Of a stretch of 64,000 bases of DNA, positions 25,601-38,046 are shown in pieces. Position numbers and translations under genes: made by a program. Under the pieces are notes generated by a model, which was not told the origin of the DNA, ran no database searches, and saw only the letters and a list, made by a program, of their open reading frames with translations. Each line of letters opens with the position of its first letter. The stretch's first letter is position 1. This stretch comes from Malurus cyaneus samueli. Lineage: Eukaryota > Chordata > Aves > Passeriformes > Maluridae. The stretch lies in contig CM019218.1 of assembly GCA_009741485.1 (NCBI GenBank), positions 49,033,377-49,097,376 of the forward strand. Direction: 5' to 3'.

Positions 25601-27662
25601 CAGAAAGCACACACCCTCCCTGTGCACACTGTTTCTCTTACTGGGCTCTGAAATGCGTACGTGCACTTTGCAAATCTCATTCACACATTTCTAGATTGCA
25701 TCTCAAATTAGGTAATAGGCTTTCTCCTCTCCCTCTGGATCAGTGCTGGCACAGAGAATCTCACCCTCTCAAACAAGAAAACCCAGAAAAGGGGGTAACT
25801 CAGACTAAAACAATGGCAGATAACTCCTGAGCATCCCATTCTTACTTCATTCAGTGCAAGACATCAAATACTATGAAACTGAAACTGAAAAGGCACGTTC
25901 TTTTCTGCCACGCTTGACGTCAGTAATCTGAAGATACAGGAGTCACTAAGTTTCCTTCTTTGAATGCCCTTCAGAAACCACCACTAAATTCAACCTCATT
26001 TAAATAAAGGTTTCCACTGTAGTGGAGCTCTTGCAACAGACACGTAAGGCATTACCCATAATAGGTGAAATAATGCACATAAATATGCTGTTACCTAACT
26101 CACCATAGTAAATTCATACTTTAAAAGGAAAGCTTAAAAGCACTATCATATTTAAGCAATAAGACATAAGAGGGCGTGCACATGCTGTAATAATGACACA
26201 CCTTAATAATATAAAAGGTATGAAAACTATTATCCTATACTACACACCCTAAAACGCTTCAGCATAGATCACATCTACGTATTTAACAAATGAAATCAGG
26301 ATAGTTAGAAAATATGTCTATTTAGTGGTTGATAAGCTCAAAACGTTTCATTAAAAAAAACCCACCAAAACATAAAACATTCTACCAAATATTCCTTCTC
26401 AGGTAACCATTTCCAACCATTTTTTCCATCATCAAACTACAAATACTGACTATTAAAAAACACTTGCAACATTGAATGCATTCAGATCCTACAAAGAGAG
26501 GTTAAAAAAGGAAGAAGAGCGAATGAGAAGAATCTCTTGTTTTCTGTAATTATGAAGTGTTCTTGAAAGCTTAATGATGAATTTTGAAAGACAAGGTGCA
26601 AACTTTAAATAAGTTGTTGTTTTTTGGTTTTTTGTTTTTTGGTTTTTTTTGTAAACCGCTTCTGCCTTTCCATTTCAACAACTCAAGAAATGGTTCAATA
26701 AAAACATTCCACTTAGGTTTTATCTCTGTTAATTCTCAGTTTAAACTCATGGGCTAGAGTTAAGTGGTTTAGCTGAACTCTTACACACAATACTATTTGC
26801 AGTCTAAAGCCAAAGTCAGCACAGAAATCTGACATTTGATTACATTTTCCTTGATTATATCATTGTTCACCTTGGATCAAATTGAAACATTTTGGAAAAC
26901 ATATTACTGAACACTCACTATTATTGAACTGAATACTATCTACACAGACTTTGCCACAAAAAATACAAATAAAATTATGTCTAGGGTAGCCAGAATAAAC
27001 TAAATTTAACACTGATGTGCCTTTATTTTAAACCAAGATGAAATATATATATTTATTAATTGCATATGATTCCACAGAAGTTATTATTACAAAATGATTT
27101 TTTCAGGCATAGCAACTCAAATAGTTACTTTCTTCAGCTAAGACACACTAGTACAAAAAACTAACATCACCAAACTTTCAAGCTTGATCAAACTTCACAA
27201 AATTGTTGTTATTTAATGCATTTCCATTCACTTAATTGCTCTTCGGTTATGTAAAACCGAAACAGTTTTCCAAATCATGTGAAGTTTTCACAGTTGTATT
27301 ACCAAAACCCAAAGAAAAATGGCAGATATCTATTTATTATAATAGTCACTTTTCCAACTACACAGCTGGAAATGCTGCTAAATTTTGGGTGAAAGACACT
27401 CAGACATGAAATGACCAAAACACACCCTTTTAAGTAACAAGATGAAAGTGTAACAGGAATCAAATCTTGAAATTCAAAATAGAAAACTTCAGATGTGCTT
27501 ATATAAATGATTCAGCCTCAACCCAAACCAGCAAGTAACTTTTCTGAGTAATTTCTGTTCCTCGGCGCAAATACAATAACTTGCTGTGGATGCTGAAAAG
27601 CTGCTCATGCAGAAGTGGCTGCTGAGAATATACATTGGTCATAGGAGCAAAATATTTAAATT

Positions 27663-27679
27663 GGGGGGGGGGGGGGGGG
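27663..27679. repeat. Homopolymer run of 17 G
   Basis: Seventeen uninterrupted G followed by TGG. Such a run can fold as a G-quadruplex and is prone to sequencing and length error. It is the longest G homopolymer in the window. Confidence 0.95.
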
Positions 27680-28272
27680 TGGAATGTACTCTCCACCCAC
27701 TTTTTGAGAGGTCTTGCCAGTTCCTCTACTTTTTGGGAGAAGGAGATCAAATCCATTATATAAGACATGAAACAGATATGAAAATGTTCCAACAACAAAT
27801 CTTCAAAATTGCAAATGCCAACAAGTCTCTTCAAGTATATTACCAGGCCAGAATGCAGGAAAATCCTTGTGAAATAAGCTTTCCTGGTATGCAGTTATAG
27901 CAAATAATCATGAGGTGATGCCGAGAACTAGACAAATCTGGTATTCAAGGAATGTTAAAAACATCGAGGTCACGAATGCACGCTGTAACTTTAATACTCA
28001 CTTCTTATCCCACTATTTTGACATTAAATCTAATTCATTCTTCATTCTAAGCTTATAAGCCATGATTTTAATGAACATCTCTCTTGTCCAGTGCTATAAT
28101 ACATGTCAAAAAGGAAACTATAGTTAAAAAATGAAGTGAGGTTGATTCTTCATATGCCATGTACATAGCAGGAATATTGCTTCTTTTAAAAATACTACAT
28201 TATACCATAGATCTTTCAGTAAACTAAAAACATGATCTTCTCTCTTGGATGAAAATTTTTACTTTTTTTCAG

Positions 28273-28302
28273 AATAATGCTTCCTGCACTCCTAGCTGAC
28301 AG
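28273..28302 (+). other. Possible 30-bp microexon (unverified)
   Basis: A 30-bp segment lies between a strong acceptor (TTTTTACTTTTTTTCAG ending at 28272) and a strong donor (GACAG|GTAAGCC). One frame is open, reading IMLPALLAD with split codons at both ends. The upstream sequence contains TCTTCTCTCTT, the kind of pyrimidine motif bound by PTB-type splicing repressors. The length is a multiple of three, as for many cassette microexons. No protein match is known to me, and chance pairing of splice signals is possible. Confidence 0.15.
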
Positions 28303-31300
28303 GTAAGCCTAAGAAAAAAACACCAAAATCGTAACTGCACTGTGCATTATATTACTAAAAACATATTTGGGTTGGTTACAATCCAGTGTATTACAATAGT
28401 TACGCAATCCAACAGTGTTCCACCAGTCTGCTTTGCACACTAGAATGGATTTGTGTTGAACTGCCTTTACTTAGATAAAGAACTAAAACTAAGCTCTGAA
28501 GACACAGAGACCAGGGAAGGAGAGGGTATAGTGGGACATGACCAGAAAGTTAAAGCCAATTCTTATATTAAATTCCCCACAATTTATGGCAGATCGACAA
28601 CAGAAATACCAGCAGCTCAGTAAAAGAGCAGATATTTTATTTGAAGGTGGGAGGTGTGACTACACAGCATGTATTATATTAAAATTGCTTTATTCCTAAT
28701 TTTATACATATACATACTAGTTGCTTTTGTCCAAATAACTTGGCAGAGATTCAAATCAGAATAGATACTTTCCCAAAAAAAAAAAGAATAAAGGTATTTT
28801 TGACTTGAGGATAACCAATATTGATCAGTATTAGGGCATGATCTGCTTTTCTGATCTCCTTTTGTTAACATAAATAAAAGGTAATTTCTCATCAAGGTTA
28901 AGGAACCAGTGTAAAGATGAGCAAGCAATCTCATGTGGGACATATGTATGACAAAATCCAGATAAGTTTCTTCAAAAGCATTCATAGTACCTTAGTTAGA
29001 AACATAAACCCAAAAAGAAGGGCAGGAAGCAGAGAGCAGGTGGTATTTTAAAGGATACAGCCCTGCAAGATATCTGGTCAGGGAAGCTCTTGAGAACAAG
29101 TTCCAAATACTACTAAAAAGAAGACCTAGGTGTCAGTGTTCTCTCTCTTTGCCTAGGTTTGCTCCACAGCTCAGACTTAATTATTGCAGGCTGAGCAAGA
29201 ACTACAAACTGCAAGCATCACCATACAAGCAGCTTTAGCCACAAATAAATCCAGAACTGCCTCATTTCCAAAGCTGCAAACTGAAGCTTCAGAGATTCAA
29301 CTAGCAGCCAGTTTAAATGCTTCATTTATTACTCTATTATTAATAGAGAAATAAAATTAATTTTAGTTTATGCTGGTATCCATGACAGCTAAATAAAAAG
29401 CACCTGTTTAAGTGATGCTTTGACAGTGCGTCCTTGAAAAACACAGACACTGCAACCAAACATACCCAAGAGAGGTCTCTCTTAGCAACATTAAATAAAG
29501 CTCTGACACTTCATGGATCAGCTGCACCATTAACACTCATCTGAAAAATCTACCACTTCAGAAGATTTGGGCCTCCATTTGTTTATTTCTGACATTCACA
29601 AAGCAATGAAGACAGAGAAAGAAAAGGTTTTGCCAGGAGCAGTCCAGGTACACTGCCAGCAAAACTACGGGTTCCACATTTGGGATCCATTACAAGAAGC
29701 CATGCTGATGGCAGAACACCACTCAGGAGAATTTCAGTCAAAGACAAAAACCCTTCACTGGTGGCTAGCCCCAAAGTAAGCACTTACAAACTACATCTGA
29801 ATATATTACATTTTTCTTCTTCCACTTAATTCAAAACCTTTTTTGCATATAAAAGTATATTATTTCCTTACACTTTGACCTTATTATGACAAAACCCAAA
29901 TTACTGTTACAACAAATATATAGCAAATTATTATTTATTGATTAGCTTTTGCAAAAATAAAATTCTTCAGTAATATTCTCATAGTCATTTACCAAATCCA
30001 TACTGAAATCAGGACCAGATTCATACTAGAAATTATTAAATATCACATTACTAATAATAAAAGAGAAAGAGGGCCATCTAAACAGCCTAGCCGCCTTTTA
30101 GATCTTCTAACCTGCAAGTTCATTCATAAACTTCTTTTTCTAAACGCCATGTTTTGTATAAAAAAAAAACAATTTGTTACGTGTTACTGGGATATAGACA
30201 ACAGTCCCAAAAAGTTGTACAATAAAACTGAGTACCTGAAAATGGTTCTGCCAATTCCGTGCAATCAGCCAAAAGCCAGCACCAACATGCTGTATTGAAA
30301 CAATATTAAGTAGCCTTTGCTTTATAAACAAACAAAACAACACCCCAACCTCAGGATTCATAAACTGAGCTCTGTTTGAGACTTCAGTTAGTGTTGGTGC
30401 TGGAGGCCAACATGCTACTCTTGAATAAAAAAAAATCAAAACATTTGGTAATAAGCTTCCATGTCCTCTCCCAAGGATTCTGCATGGCACAGCCTCAGTC
30501 AGACACTGAAGCACTGGAATCAGCTGCTTTCTCCCCACTCCTGCGTGGATGCTGTGTATGCCTGGAGCACACTTCCCTCTGCCCTGAATGGAGCACAGAA
30601 ATCAGGAGTTACACCAATGGAAACAGCAAAAAGTTTCTGCAGTGATCATTCTGCTTGGCTTCAAACTGGATAATGCAATGATGAAATGAGCTGTGGCACA
30701 CAGCATACACAAAATTGTGAAGGATTATCATGAAGTTTATTATTTTTTGCTGTTTGGTGAACACAACTAGGACACACCTTTTGTAATTTATTATGAATAA
30801 GTACTTACACTGCATAGACTTGAAAAACGTTTTCAAGTTTAAGAAGCCAAGCTTTAAAACCACTAAGATTATTTAAGCCAGCAGAAGAAACCTGCATCAA
30901 GACACAACGAGGTTGATGTAAAGTACAAACTAAAAGGTCAGTCAAATTGAGGAGTTGGGGGAATATAACAATTTACAAGTACTACTGATTAGAAATTCTT
31001 AGCATGAAAAGTATCAGCTATAACAAAATACAAACCATTAACAAATCCGTTCAGAAAAAAAAGTAAAATATCCCTTATTTTCCATTATCTGTTTTCTTGA
31101 ACTATTAGAAAACATTCCAAAGTGATTTACAGTCATAGGAATCAACTTCACAGATAAATTATTTCTCGATTCCCAGAACACATTCAACGACCCAGTTCAA
31201 GTTTCACAATCTTGTATCCAGCCCAATAGACTGTGTTTGATTAGATGCACATCATCCGCCTTTCTGCTCCTTCGCACAACCCCAGAAAGGATTGCTTTGT

Positions 31301-31597
31301 GACAGCTGGACATATGGTTATAAATTCAACACACAACAGTCTTGCTTGCTGGCTTTCTCCAAAACCACACAAATTCTCAGCTCCCGGCACAAACACTCAG
31401 GAAAACCAAACCAATCAAACAAAAAACCCAGAAACGTCAGTCAAAAAATTGTCTAAATTACAGCACTTCAAAAGTAAAAGGAGTTCCAACTTCTTACAGA
31501 AAGCTGACAGATATCTGTAATAAGGAGCTGAAACAAAACATAGGAATTTAAAACAACAAACTGGTAAATGGTTCTGAGGCAATTCAGTGGTTTTCTG

Positions 31598-31705
31598 TAT
31601 TGTTACATTTGTCCAGTTCTCTCTCTCTCTGGTATTTACAGGAAGATGATCCAATGGTGACAAAGTTTGCTGTACTTAACAGTGAGCACAAACACCTGAC
31701 AATCT
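31598..31705. repeat. Left arm of a 108-bp inverted duplication
   Basis: This 108-bp segment is the exact reverse complement of 33412-33519 by direct reading, including the (CT)n stretch near 31618-31630. Identity breaks abruptly at both edges. The arms face each other across 1,706 bp that contain the solo LTR at 32542-33343. The segment is not a recognised repeat family. Confidence 0.95.
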
Positions 31706-32541
31706 CCCTGGAGACCAGGTTGCATCTCCCGTGGTAATCCACACAGATTTCCTCATTCATCACCATTCTGCTATCCCAGTGTGGTACCTTCCCATGGCTC
31801 TCTCTGCAGAGAAGCAGGCACACAGAGATCTGGGACTTTTTACATTAACAAAGCAAAAAAGAACCTCAGGAGATGATCCAAGCAATTCCCCTTTCCATGC
31901 CATACTATTAGCCTCCCACAAGCAATTTCTCATTACAGACAAATAACACAGCTCAAAATTTTCATTTTAAGCAGCCTGAGCTCCATCAATTTAAACATTT
32001 ACTACTGTTTACACCAAATCTCCTTTGAGAGAATCCATTCACTCACCATATTCTCAAAGGACAAGGAGAACAGTTTAACCTCTTCATTTTATTTATCTGT
32101 AGTCTCCTCATGGCCAAACTCTGGCCATCTCAGAGTTTAGTGCTTGCCTTTTTTCACAAGCTAAACTTCCTTGATTCATGCTGAGCTCAACACTGTTTGT
32201 GGAGAAAACAGGGAGAAATGCAGACACCTGTACACGACTTACACAGGTACAGTCATCTGCCCACGGCACAAGGAACAATTATAAACAGGAGTTTTGTATT
32301 ATGACAGATCTGGATGTGACACTGCACACAAATACATCTAATTTAATTTCTGTGTGGCTGGGTCAACATAAAAACAGTGCTATAAAGGCAGAATGAGCAG
32401 CACTCACAGGCTTTTTAACTGACTTACAAATGTACACTGGTTTGTGTCTTTCCAGATAAACTGCTCTTTCGTTGCTTGCATTTGAAATTTATATTGGTGT
32501 GTGTTCATACAGAATTATTCTGAAATAATTTTCAGTGATGG
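31706..32541. other. Unique sequence inside the inverted duplication, left of the LTR
   Basis: AT-rich unique sequence without a gene. Its last five bases (GATGG, 32537-32541) form the left target-site duplication of the adjacent LTR. Confidence 0.7.
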
Positions 32542-32676
32542 TGTCTTGGGTTGATTTTTGTGCCAATTTTGTTCTGTATTCCTTTTCCGTTGGCATATAC
32601 ACCCAAAAAGATGTTTGTATCTTTAAATGAAACCCGGAAGGAGGAGCAGGAGCTGCTGGGAAGGCGGCGCGGACAG

Positions 32677-32684
32677 TTTAAAAG
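32677..32684 (+). promoter_or_regulatory. TATA-like box of the LTR promoter
   Basis: TTTAAAAG lies about 135 bp into the LTR, just upstream of GC-rich sequence. The same element in the same context is present in the second LTR at 60331-60338, which supports it as the ancestral promoter TATA box. Whether it is active now cannot be told. Confidence 0.55.
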
Positions 32685-33082
32685 CCAGCGCTGCCACGCA
32701 GCCCGGGCTTTTTGAGCTCAGCTCTCGCGCTGCTTCTTGCCATGGAGTCCTTGCTTGCTGCCTGCAGCAGAGTTACAGTGTTGCAGTTTCGGCTAGCTCG
32801 GTTTTGTTAGCTTCGGCGGCTTTTCCTCAGACAGACACCGCTCTACGTCTCCTGCGGTTCTGCTCCTGGAGCAATCCCGCCGGGATTAAAGCCGCACGGC
32901 TCCATCTTGTCCGGGATTCCGGAAGCGAACCGGGCTGGCAGCAGAAACACACCGAGCCCTCTGATCCGTCCACAGGGAAGAAAGGACTGTGGTACAGGGT
33001 TTTTTTTGGGTTTTCTTTTTGCCACTGTTACGGGAACGGCCACATGGGTTTTTCTTTTGTTTCTTTTCCCGGGGACAGAGTC

Positions 33083-33090
33083 GCCATCTT
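33083..33090 (-). promoter_or_regulatory. YY1-like site in the LTR
   Basis: GCCATCTT, the reverse complement of the YY1 core AAGATGGC. It lies downstream of the TATA-like box, in the probable transcribed leader. The equivalent position is AAGATGGCGCC in the third LTR (63958-63968, plus-strand reading) and CGCCATCC in the second (60669-60676). Confidence 0.45.
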
Positions 33091-33119
33091 GTCTGCGCTG
33101 CGTGGCGAGCTTTTTGAAT

Positions 33120-33183
33120 ATCTAACGGTTGCTCTTTGTCTGTGTCCTGTGATCTAACGGTTACTCTTCATCTGTGTCCTGTG
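33120..33183 (+). repeat. 32-bp tandem duplication inside the LTR
   Basis: Two adjacent 32-bp units, each starting ATCTAACGGTT and ending TGTGTCCTGTG, at 33120-33151 and 33152-33183, differing at about three positions. The third LTR has the same pair (63864-63895 and 63896-63927, reverse strand). The second LTR has a single unit at 60749-60780. Confidence 0.9.
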
Positions 33184-33199
33184 GGCACTGTGTTTAGTT

Positions 33200-33205
33200 A
33201 ATAAA
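33200..33205 (+). terminator. LTR polyadenylation signal AATAAA
   Basis: AATAAA in the context GTTAATAAACTACTTTTT. The same context is seen at 60797-60802 in the second LTR and, on the minus strand, at 63842-63847 in the third, so it is the family's conserved poly(A) signal. Confidence 0.7.
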
Positions 33206-33411
33206 CTACTTTTTTTCTCTTCACTTTTTGCCCAGCATCTATTTCTTGTTGGTGGGGAAAAAAAATTCAAATTTATTTTCATTTCAGAGGAAACATTTCT
33301 CTGTAACGTTTTTCTCTGAAAACATTGTCTCAAAACCGAGACAGATGGTTAGTCCAAAGTGGAATAGGTCACCTAGACTAAAGAACTTCCTCTGATGTTA
33401 AGGTCATGCTC

Positions 33412-33519
33412 AGATTGTCAGGTGTTTGTGCTCACTGTTAAGTACAGCAAACTTTGTCACCATTGGATCATCTTCCTGTAAATACCAGAGAGAGAGAGAA
33501 CTGGACAAATGTAACAATA
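33412..33519. repeat. Right arm of a 108-bp inverted duplication
   Basis: Exact reverse complement of 31598-31705. It begins AGATTGTCAGGTG and ends ATGTAACAATA. It starts 63 bp past the right target-site duplication of the LTR, so it is not part of the LTR itself. Confidence 0.95.
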
Positions 33520-36500
33520 TTATTCAAAAACATGTGCCACTCTCCAGTCATGTCTTGCACTCATCATAACTTTCAAGTACAAATTAACATTTTTGGACAA
33601 ACACAAAGCACATCCATAATTAGGCTATTCATAAAACAGAAAATAACTAAAACCATAATTATTGCTCATTAATTTTTCCTCTCACATATGAAACAATAGG
33701 ATTTCTGCTCTTCAGTTTTCGTTTGTGGAGATACAGACCATTTTCATCTTGTGTATTTGAGATACATAGTGATCTCCCTTTTTAGTCAAGTGTATTTCAA
33801 GAGCCTTTTTTCTTTTTTTAAACAAGGAACATCAAAAACATCTAATAATCAAAATTCAGAGCCTTCAGGAAAAGCAAGGTCTTCAGGAGACTTATCACTT
33901 GCCTTACACCAAGTCTGTAAGTTATAAGGTGGAAATATCAAGACACCTGCAGCATTTTGTAAATGTTACAACACCACATGGCTTAACTGAGGGTCTCAGA
34001 AACTACTCTGCAGACTGTTAAACTAAAATCCCACAAGCAGGACTTAGAAGTCCACACTGCAGTCTTTTGTCTGATTTTTAAACAAGATGAGAAAAATCTG
34101 TGGAGAGGTAAGAAAGACACTGGATCGCACACAAAGCTTAGGTGGACAAGACCATCTCATCCAGTCAAGTACTATCTATGGAGATGACAGATAGGAAGAA
34201 TGAAGAAAAACAAGCCAAATAATTCTGTGATTCTTAAAACGTACACTTCTTAAGAAAGCTTGTAAAAACGGCTTTCCCCTCCAGAAGTTCTGAGAAGAAT
34301 TTAACTTAAAATAGAAGTGAGTGGATCTTAAAACACCTTGATAGATGCAAAAAAGGCTACACTTCAATACACTCCACTGAAAGATTAGAGAGTAGAAATA
34401 GCTGAAATTCCAAAAGGACAAAACCAAGGATAAAACCAGGATATAACTGTTTTACAGCACAACATTATTGTAAAATACACCACATTTATGGCACTCGAAG
34501 ATGTCTAGCGGAGGGTAATAAGTTAATGTAAGCTGAGTCCAGAAGCACACAGGCAAAAAAAAAAAATCACTGTAGTTTTGCCATTAGATACCTGTTTTCC
34601 ACTAACTGCTGAAAGCACCTGCTCTGTAATATGAGGCTGAAAACAACACAATGCACTTGTAAGCGCTACACTGAGCTCTGCCAGCCAGTTGTTCACGAAA
34701 GAATTACATATGTAATGACTCTTGAGAGGTAAAAAAAGCTGGAGGGCAAAGAGAGGCAAAAACCCCTCACCAACCCAAAACCTCTGCAGCTGACCAAGTG
34801 CACTGAAGGTTAAATGAATGCTGTATACAACTTTTTATTCAGATCCTTAAAAGCATTGATGTTTGAGAAAAATTGGCTTACAGATCAGCTAGCTAAGACT
34901 GATGCATTTAAAGATTAACTCGCTTAAAACTTTAATCACTTCAGGCCTTAACTGTCTAATCTGCAACCCCAGTTGCCTCTTCTGTCTTATTTAAAATAAG
35001 TAGTAAAATGTTCAAGCATCAGATTTTTTTCTCAGAAAATATGCCTTACATCAAGGTGGCAAAACAAAAATAATATTGAGAGATCTGCACTTGAATTTGA
35101 AAAGTATTGCTTCTGACTGAACGTGTAATGATTTCCAGAGACTCTGCATTGGAAATTTCCAGAAGTTTAGGAGTTCTTTGAAACATTTCTACTTTAAAAC
35201 CTGGCCTACTTCTAAATGTATTCAATTCAGTGCAGCTTTGAAGACAAATGAGCTGGGTTATGGTGAGGTTTTTTTGACAGCTTTTTTCTCCTAAGTCCAA
35301 CTGTGAAGTTCCAACAGGAGTAAATATCAGTTAAGAGATAAGAGGTAGAGCTGTAACTCATCAATTATGTATGTCAAAATGAAGAAATCTGCAAAAGACC
35401 AATTAGGTCAGTCAAAAAAAAATACATATATAATTCAAATTACCATTCTTTACTCTCACTTGTTTGGGGTTTTTTTCTAACTAATCTCAGTTTAGTTAGA
35501 ATTTGAAAGTCAAATCCAAGTTTTCATAAAAGACATACTTCTCATCAATTTAAGAGTTTATATCCAAAGCCAATCAAAGCAGCAGAAATGCAAAGGCTCT
35601 ACACAAAGGAGGAATAAGATGACTCCAACACCAACTCCTCCCTTAGAAGGAAGCAGGCAACCCTCCAGATCCCAAAGGGGTATGTGCAGCCTTTCTTTCT
35701 CTCTTATTCTCATAACACGTGTAATTGGTCTTCAAATGGTTGTATTAAACAGTAGTTTTTACCAAATAAAAATAAATTTTATAATTTAGGTAGTTATTTG
35801 GATAGGTGATTATCTTGTCTAGAAATACATGTTAATTTCTAAACTTGCACATACTTGAAATGCAAATTACTAAATCATGACACTACTGCTACCACCACCA
35901 CCAGTTACAGTGGGAAACTTCCTTCCCTGCTATTTGCAAACTGCAGAAACACATTATATCCAGTTTAAATTTAAGACAATTCTAGCTATGACTTTCATTG
36001 GCCTCATTAAGATTAAGCCTCCCAACACTGAGTAATACAGATGACACTTAGTTTAGCTAATTTAGCCCTGGGACAAAAATTACTTTACATTGCAAAGTGT
36101 AACATTGCATACCAAAGCTTCCTCTGATGTATAACTAATTATGATTGTCTAGAAAGTTACACAGTGGAATTAAAACTGGATTTGAAATGAGGAAAACATG
36201 CAGAAATGTAAAGCTAACTCATTCAACCAACACACACTCTCAAGCATGCTTTCTACAAGCAAGAACAAGAAGTTTGACTATCCTAATTTTGAACTGCTCT
36301 ATATGTCTCAGATGAGTTTTCAGGATTATTTTTACACTTAAGCCACATCTGAAACAATTTCCCTGAAACACACTATGGAGAAGGATACCCAAACATGTTT
36401 ATTTAAAATATCATGGGGGCAGCTACCAGATTAGGATGTTCTAACTGCATTCTTTCAAAATCCAGTGATTTAAATTATTTTCTGAGCCAAATACTTTATT

Positions 36501-37941
36501 GACTTTAAGAATGAGTATAAATCTCTCTTTACCTCTCAAAGCCAGCTTACTTCCACAAAACTGGAAGTCCAAAATCACTCTGATTTGCATTTTTCAATAA
36601 ATTGCAGATGGACTGCTATTCGTCAGTAAACTGAAATTGTTTATTTTATTTCTTGTGAATAGCCCACAAAAGGTTCTAGCAAATGAGGAAGGGAATTTTA
36701 TTGCTTCTGAAGTAACACTCAACATATATGATATACAATATTAAGAAATATCATACCTTCTTTACAGTTACATCACACAATTTAACAAATGATCAAAAAG
36801 TCTTCAGGCCCTTGGTAGCTGCTGTAACTATCAATAATCCATGAAAAAAGACTTCACAGCAATTTGCAGGTGGCTTATGAAAGTTTCTGCATTCAGTTAG
36901 GAAGATAACAAAGCTAAAAGCTGTGAAGCTTTTAGTGAAATGGCAAATGCAAAGAGTGTAAGGTTAAGAAATATCTCTTTGGGTAGCTTGAGGGGATGCA
37001 GACAAGTAGGAGGTCTACAGCGACCAAGACCTACCGATAGCATCGTTCCCTCAACAGAGACTCATGGGTTTGCTCATCACTGACAACCACACGATACTCA
37101 AGTCATTGAACAAGACAAATTAAAGTACTTGACTTGAATAAAGTTAAATAGAGTATATTTCTGTTGAATTTTGGACAATGTGTTTATCCCCAGTTTCATG
37201 TGTTTGTGACCATAACACAGCTATCATGCATCTCACATAAAAATAAGACACAGCTTAAGTGACTCTTAATCCTTTAATACAGAACACATATACACCAAAT
37301 ACAACATCCTTCAGCGAAATTCAAACTGCAATTACATTTCAGAATGACCCAATTCTCTACATATTTGTGTCAAATTACCAAAACCACAAATACCGTCAAA
37401 GGAGAAACTGGGTCTTCACCTTCCCTAGAGAAGATGTTCCCAAAATGATCCCTTTTCACTTAGTAAAGGGCAGGTCCAGCAGGCACAGTTTTTCACATGG
37501 GAGCCTGTTTTTCAAAGCTGGGCTCAACCAAAACAAAGAATATTATTTGATATGGTTATATTATTTAACTTTAAAATTATGTGCACAACTCCACTCTTCA
37601 CATTATCTTAATTTATGTCTCAGAAATCTGATCACATCAATTCAAGCCCAGAAGGATGGGGGGCATACAGGGTAGGGCAAAGAGAAGAGCCCTCCAAAAA
37701 ATCAATTTTTGTCTATCAGTTTTTGGCTCGAGCTTGGACTAATGGCATCTCTACAACCTACAGAGACCACAAGAGGTCCAAGAAGGCATTTTCCATTCTA
37801 TAGCTTTAAAATCTGAAGGGTTGGGGTGTGCAGAGGTATTTTCTACACTTTCCCTCTTGTCTTGTTTCATACAATGCCATTAACAACACGAATAGGAAAA
37901 AAACATTAAATCATTTATGGACACAGTGGAGTTCTGATGCT
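33520..37941. other. Unique AT-rich non-coding sequence
   Basis: No recognised repeat for most of its length. A frame of 138 codons at 37259-37675 is open between two stops in otherwise AT-rich sequence. It starts at GTG rather than ATG and has no domain I recognise; see findings. Confidence 0.55.
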
Positions 37942-38046
37942 AGAGGTTTTTGAGATGAGACTGGACATGCTTCCTTTTCCATGAAAGGCTGGACCACACC
38001 ACATTTGCAGCTTCTTTTCAACCTGGGCTGTTCTGTGATCCTGTAT
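37942..38046 (+). mobile_element. CR1 LINE, short 3' fragment
   Basis: Plus-oriented CR1 tail with TTTTTGAGATGAGACTGGAC, ATGAAAGGCTGGACCA and CAACCTGGGCTGTTCTGTGA (38020-38039). The CTGGGCTGTTCTGTGATCCTG end is typical of a CR1 3' terminus. Only about 100 bp remain. Confidence 0.85.

Larger units (their letters stand above)
25601..31597. other. Long unique AT-rich non-coding sequence
   Basis: About 6 kb with no recognised mobile element. It contains a T-rich (TTTTTTGG)-like tract at 26614-26651 and a run of 17 G at 27663-27679. A possible 30-bp exon at 28273-28302 is listed separately. Nothing else is supported. Confidence 0.55.
32542..33343 (+). mobile_element. Solo LTR of an endogenous retrovirus, plus orientation
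   Basis: An 802-bp solo LTR. It starts TGTCTTGGGTTG and ends CAAAACCGAGACA, so the ends are TG...CA with imperfect inverted termini. It is flanked by a perfect 5-bp target-site duplication, GATGG at 32537-32541 and 33344-33348. Inside are a TATA-like TTTAAAAG at 32677, a CpG-rich segment, a YY1-like GCCATCTT at 33083, a 32-bp tandem duplication at 33120-33183 and AATAAA at 33200. No gag, pol or env lies beside it, so the provirus was lost by LTR recombination. Five-bp duplications suit ERVL/class III but do not prove it. Confidence 0.93.

Noticed and set aside
25178..25651. A 157-codon plus-strand frame with many Ser, Pro and Cys.
   Set aside because: It is the antisense of a minus-oriented CR1; the element's own RT remnant reads on the other strand.
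29567..29779. A 71-codon plus frame following an acceptor-like TACCACTTCAG and ending at AAG|TAAGC.
   Set aside because: The start codon is TTG. The minus strand is equally open, and there is no recognised protein and no partner exon.
32627..33157. The longest frame of the window, 176 codons, plus strand.
   Set aside because: It lies wholly inside the solo LTR, spanning the promoter and leader region. It is GC-rich non-coding sequence with no viral protein.
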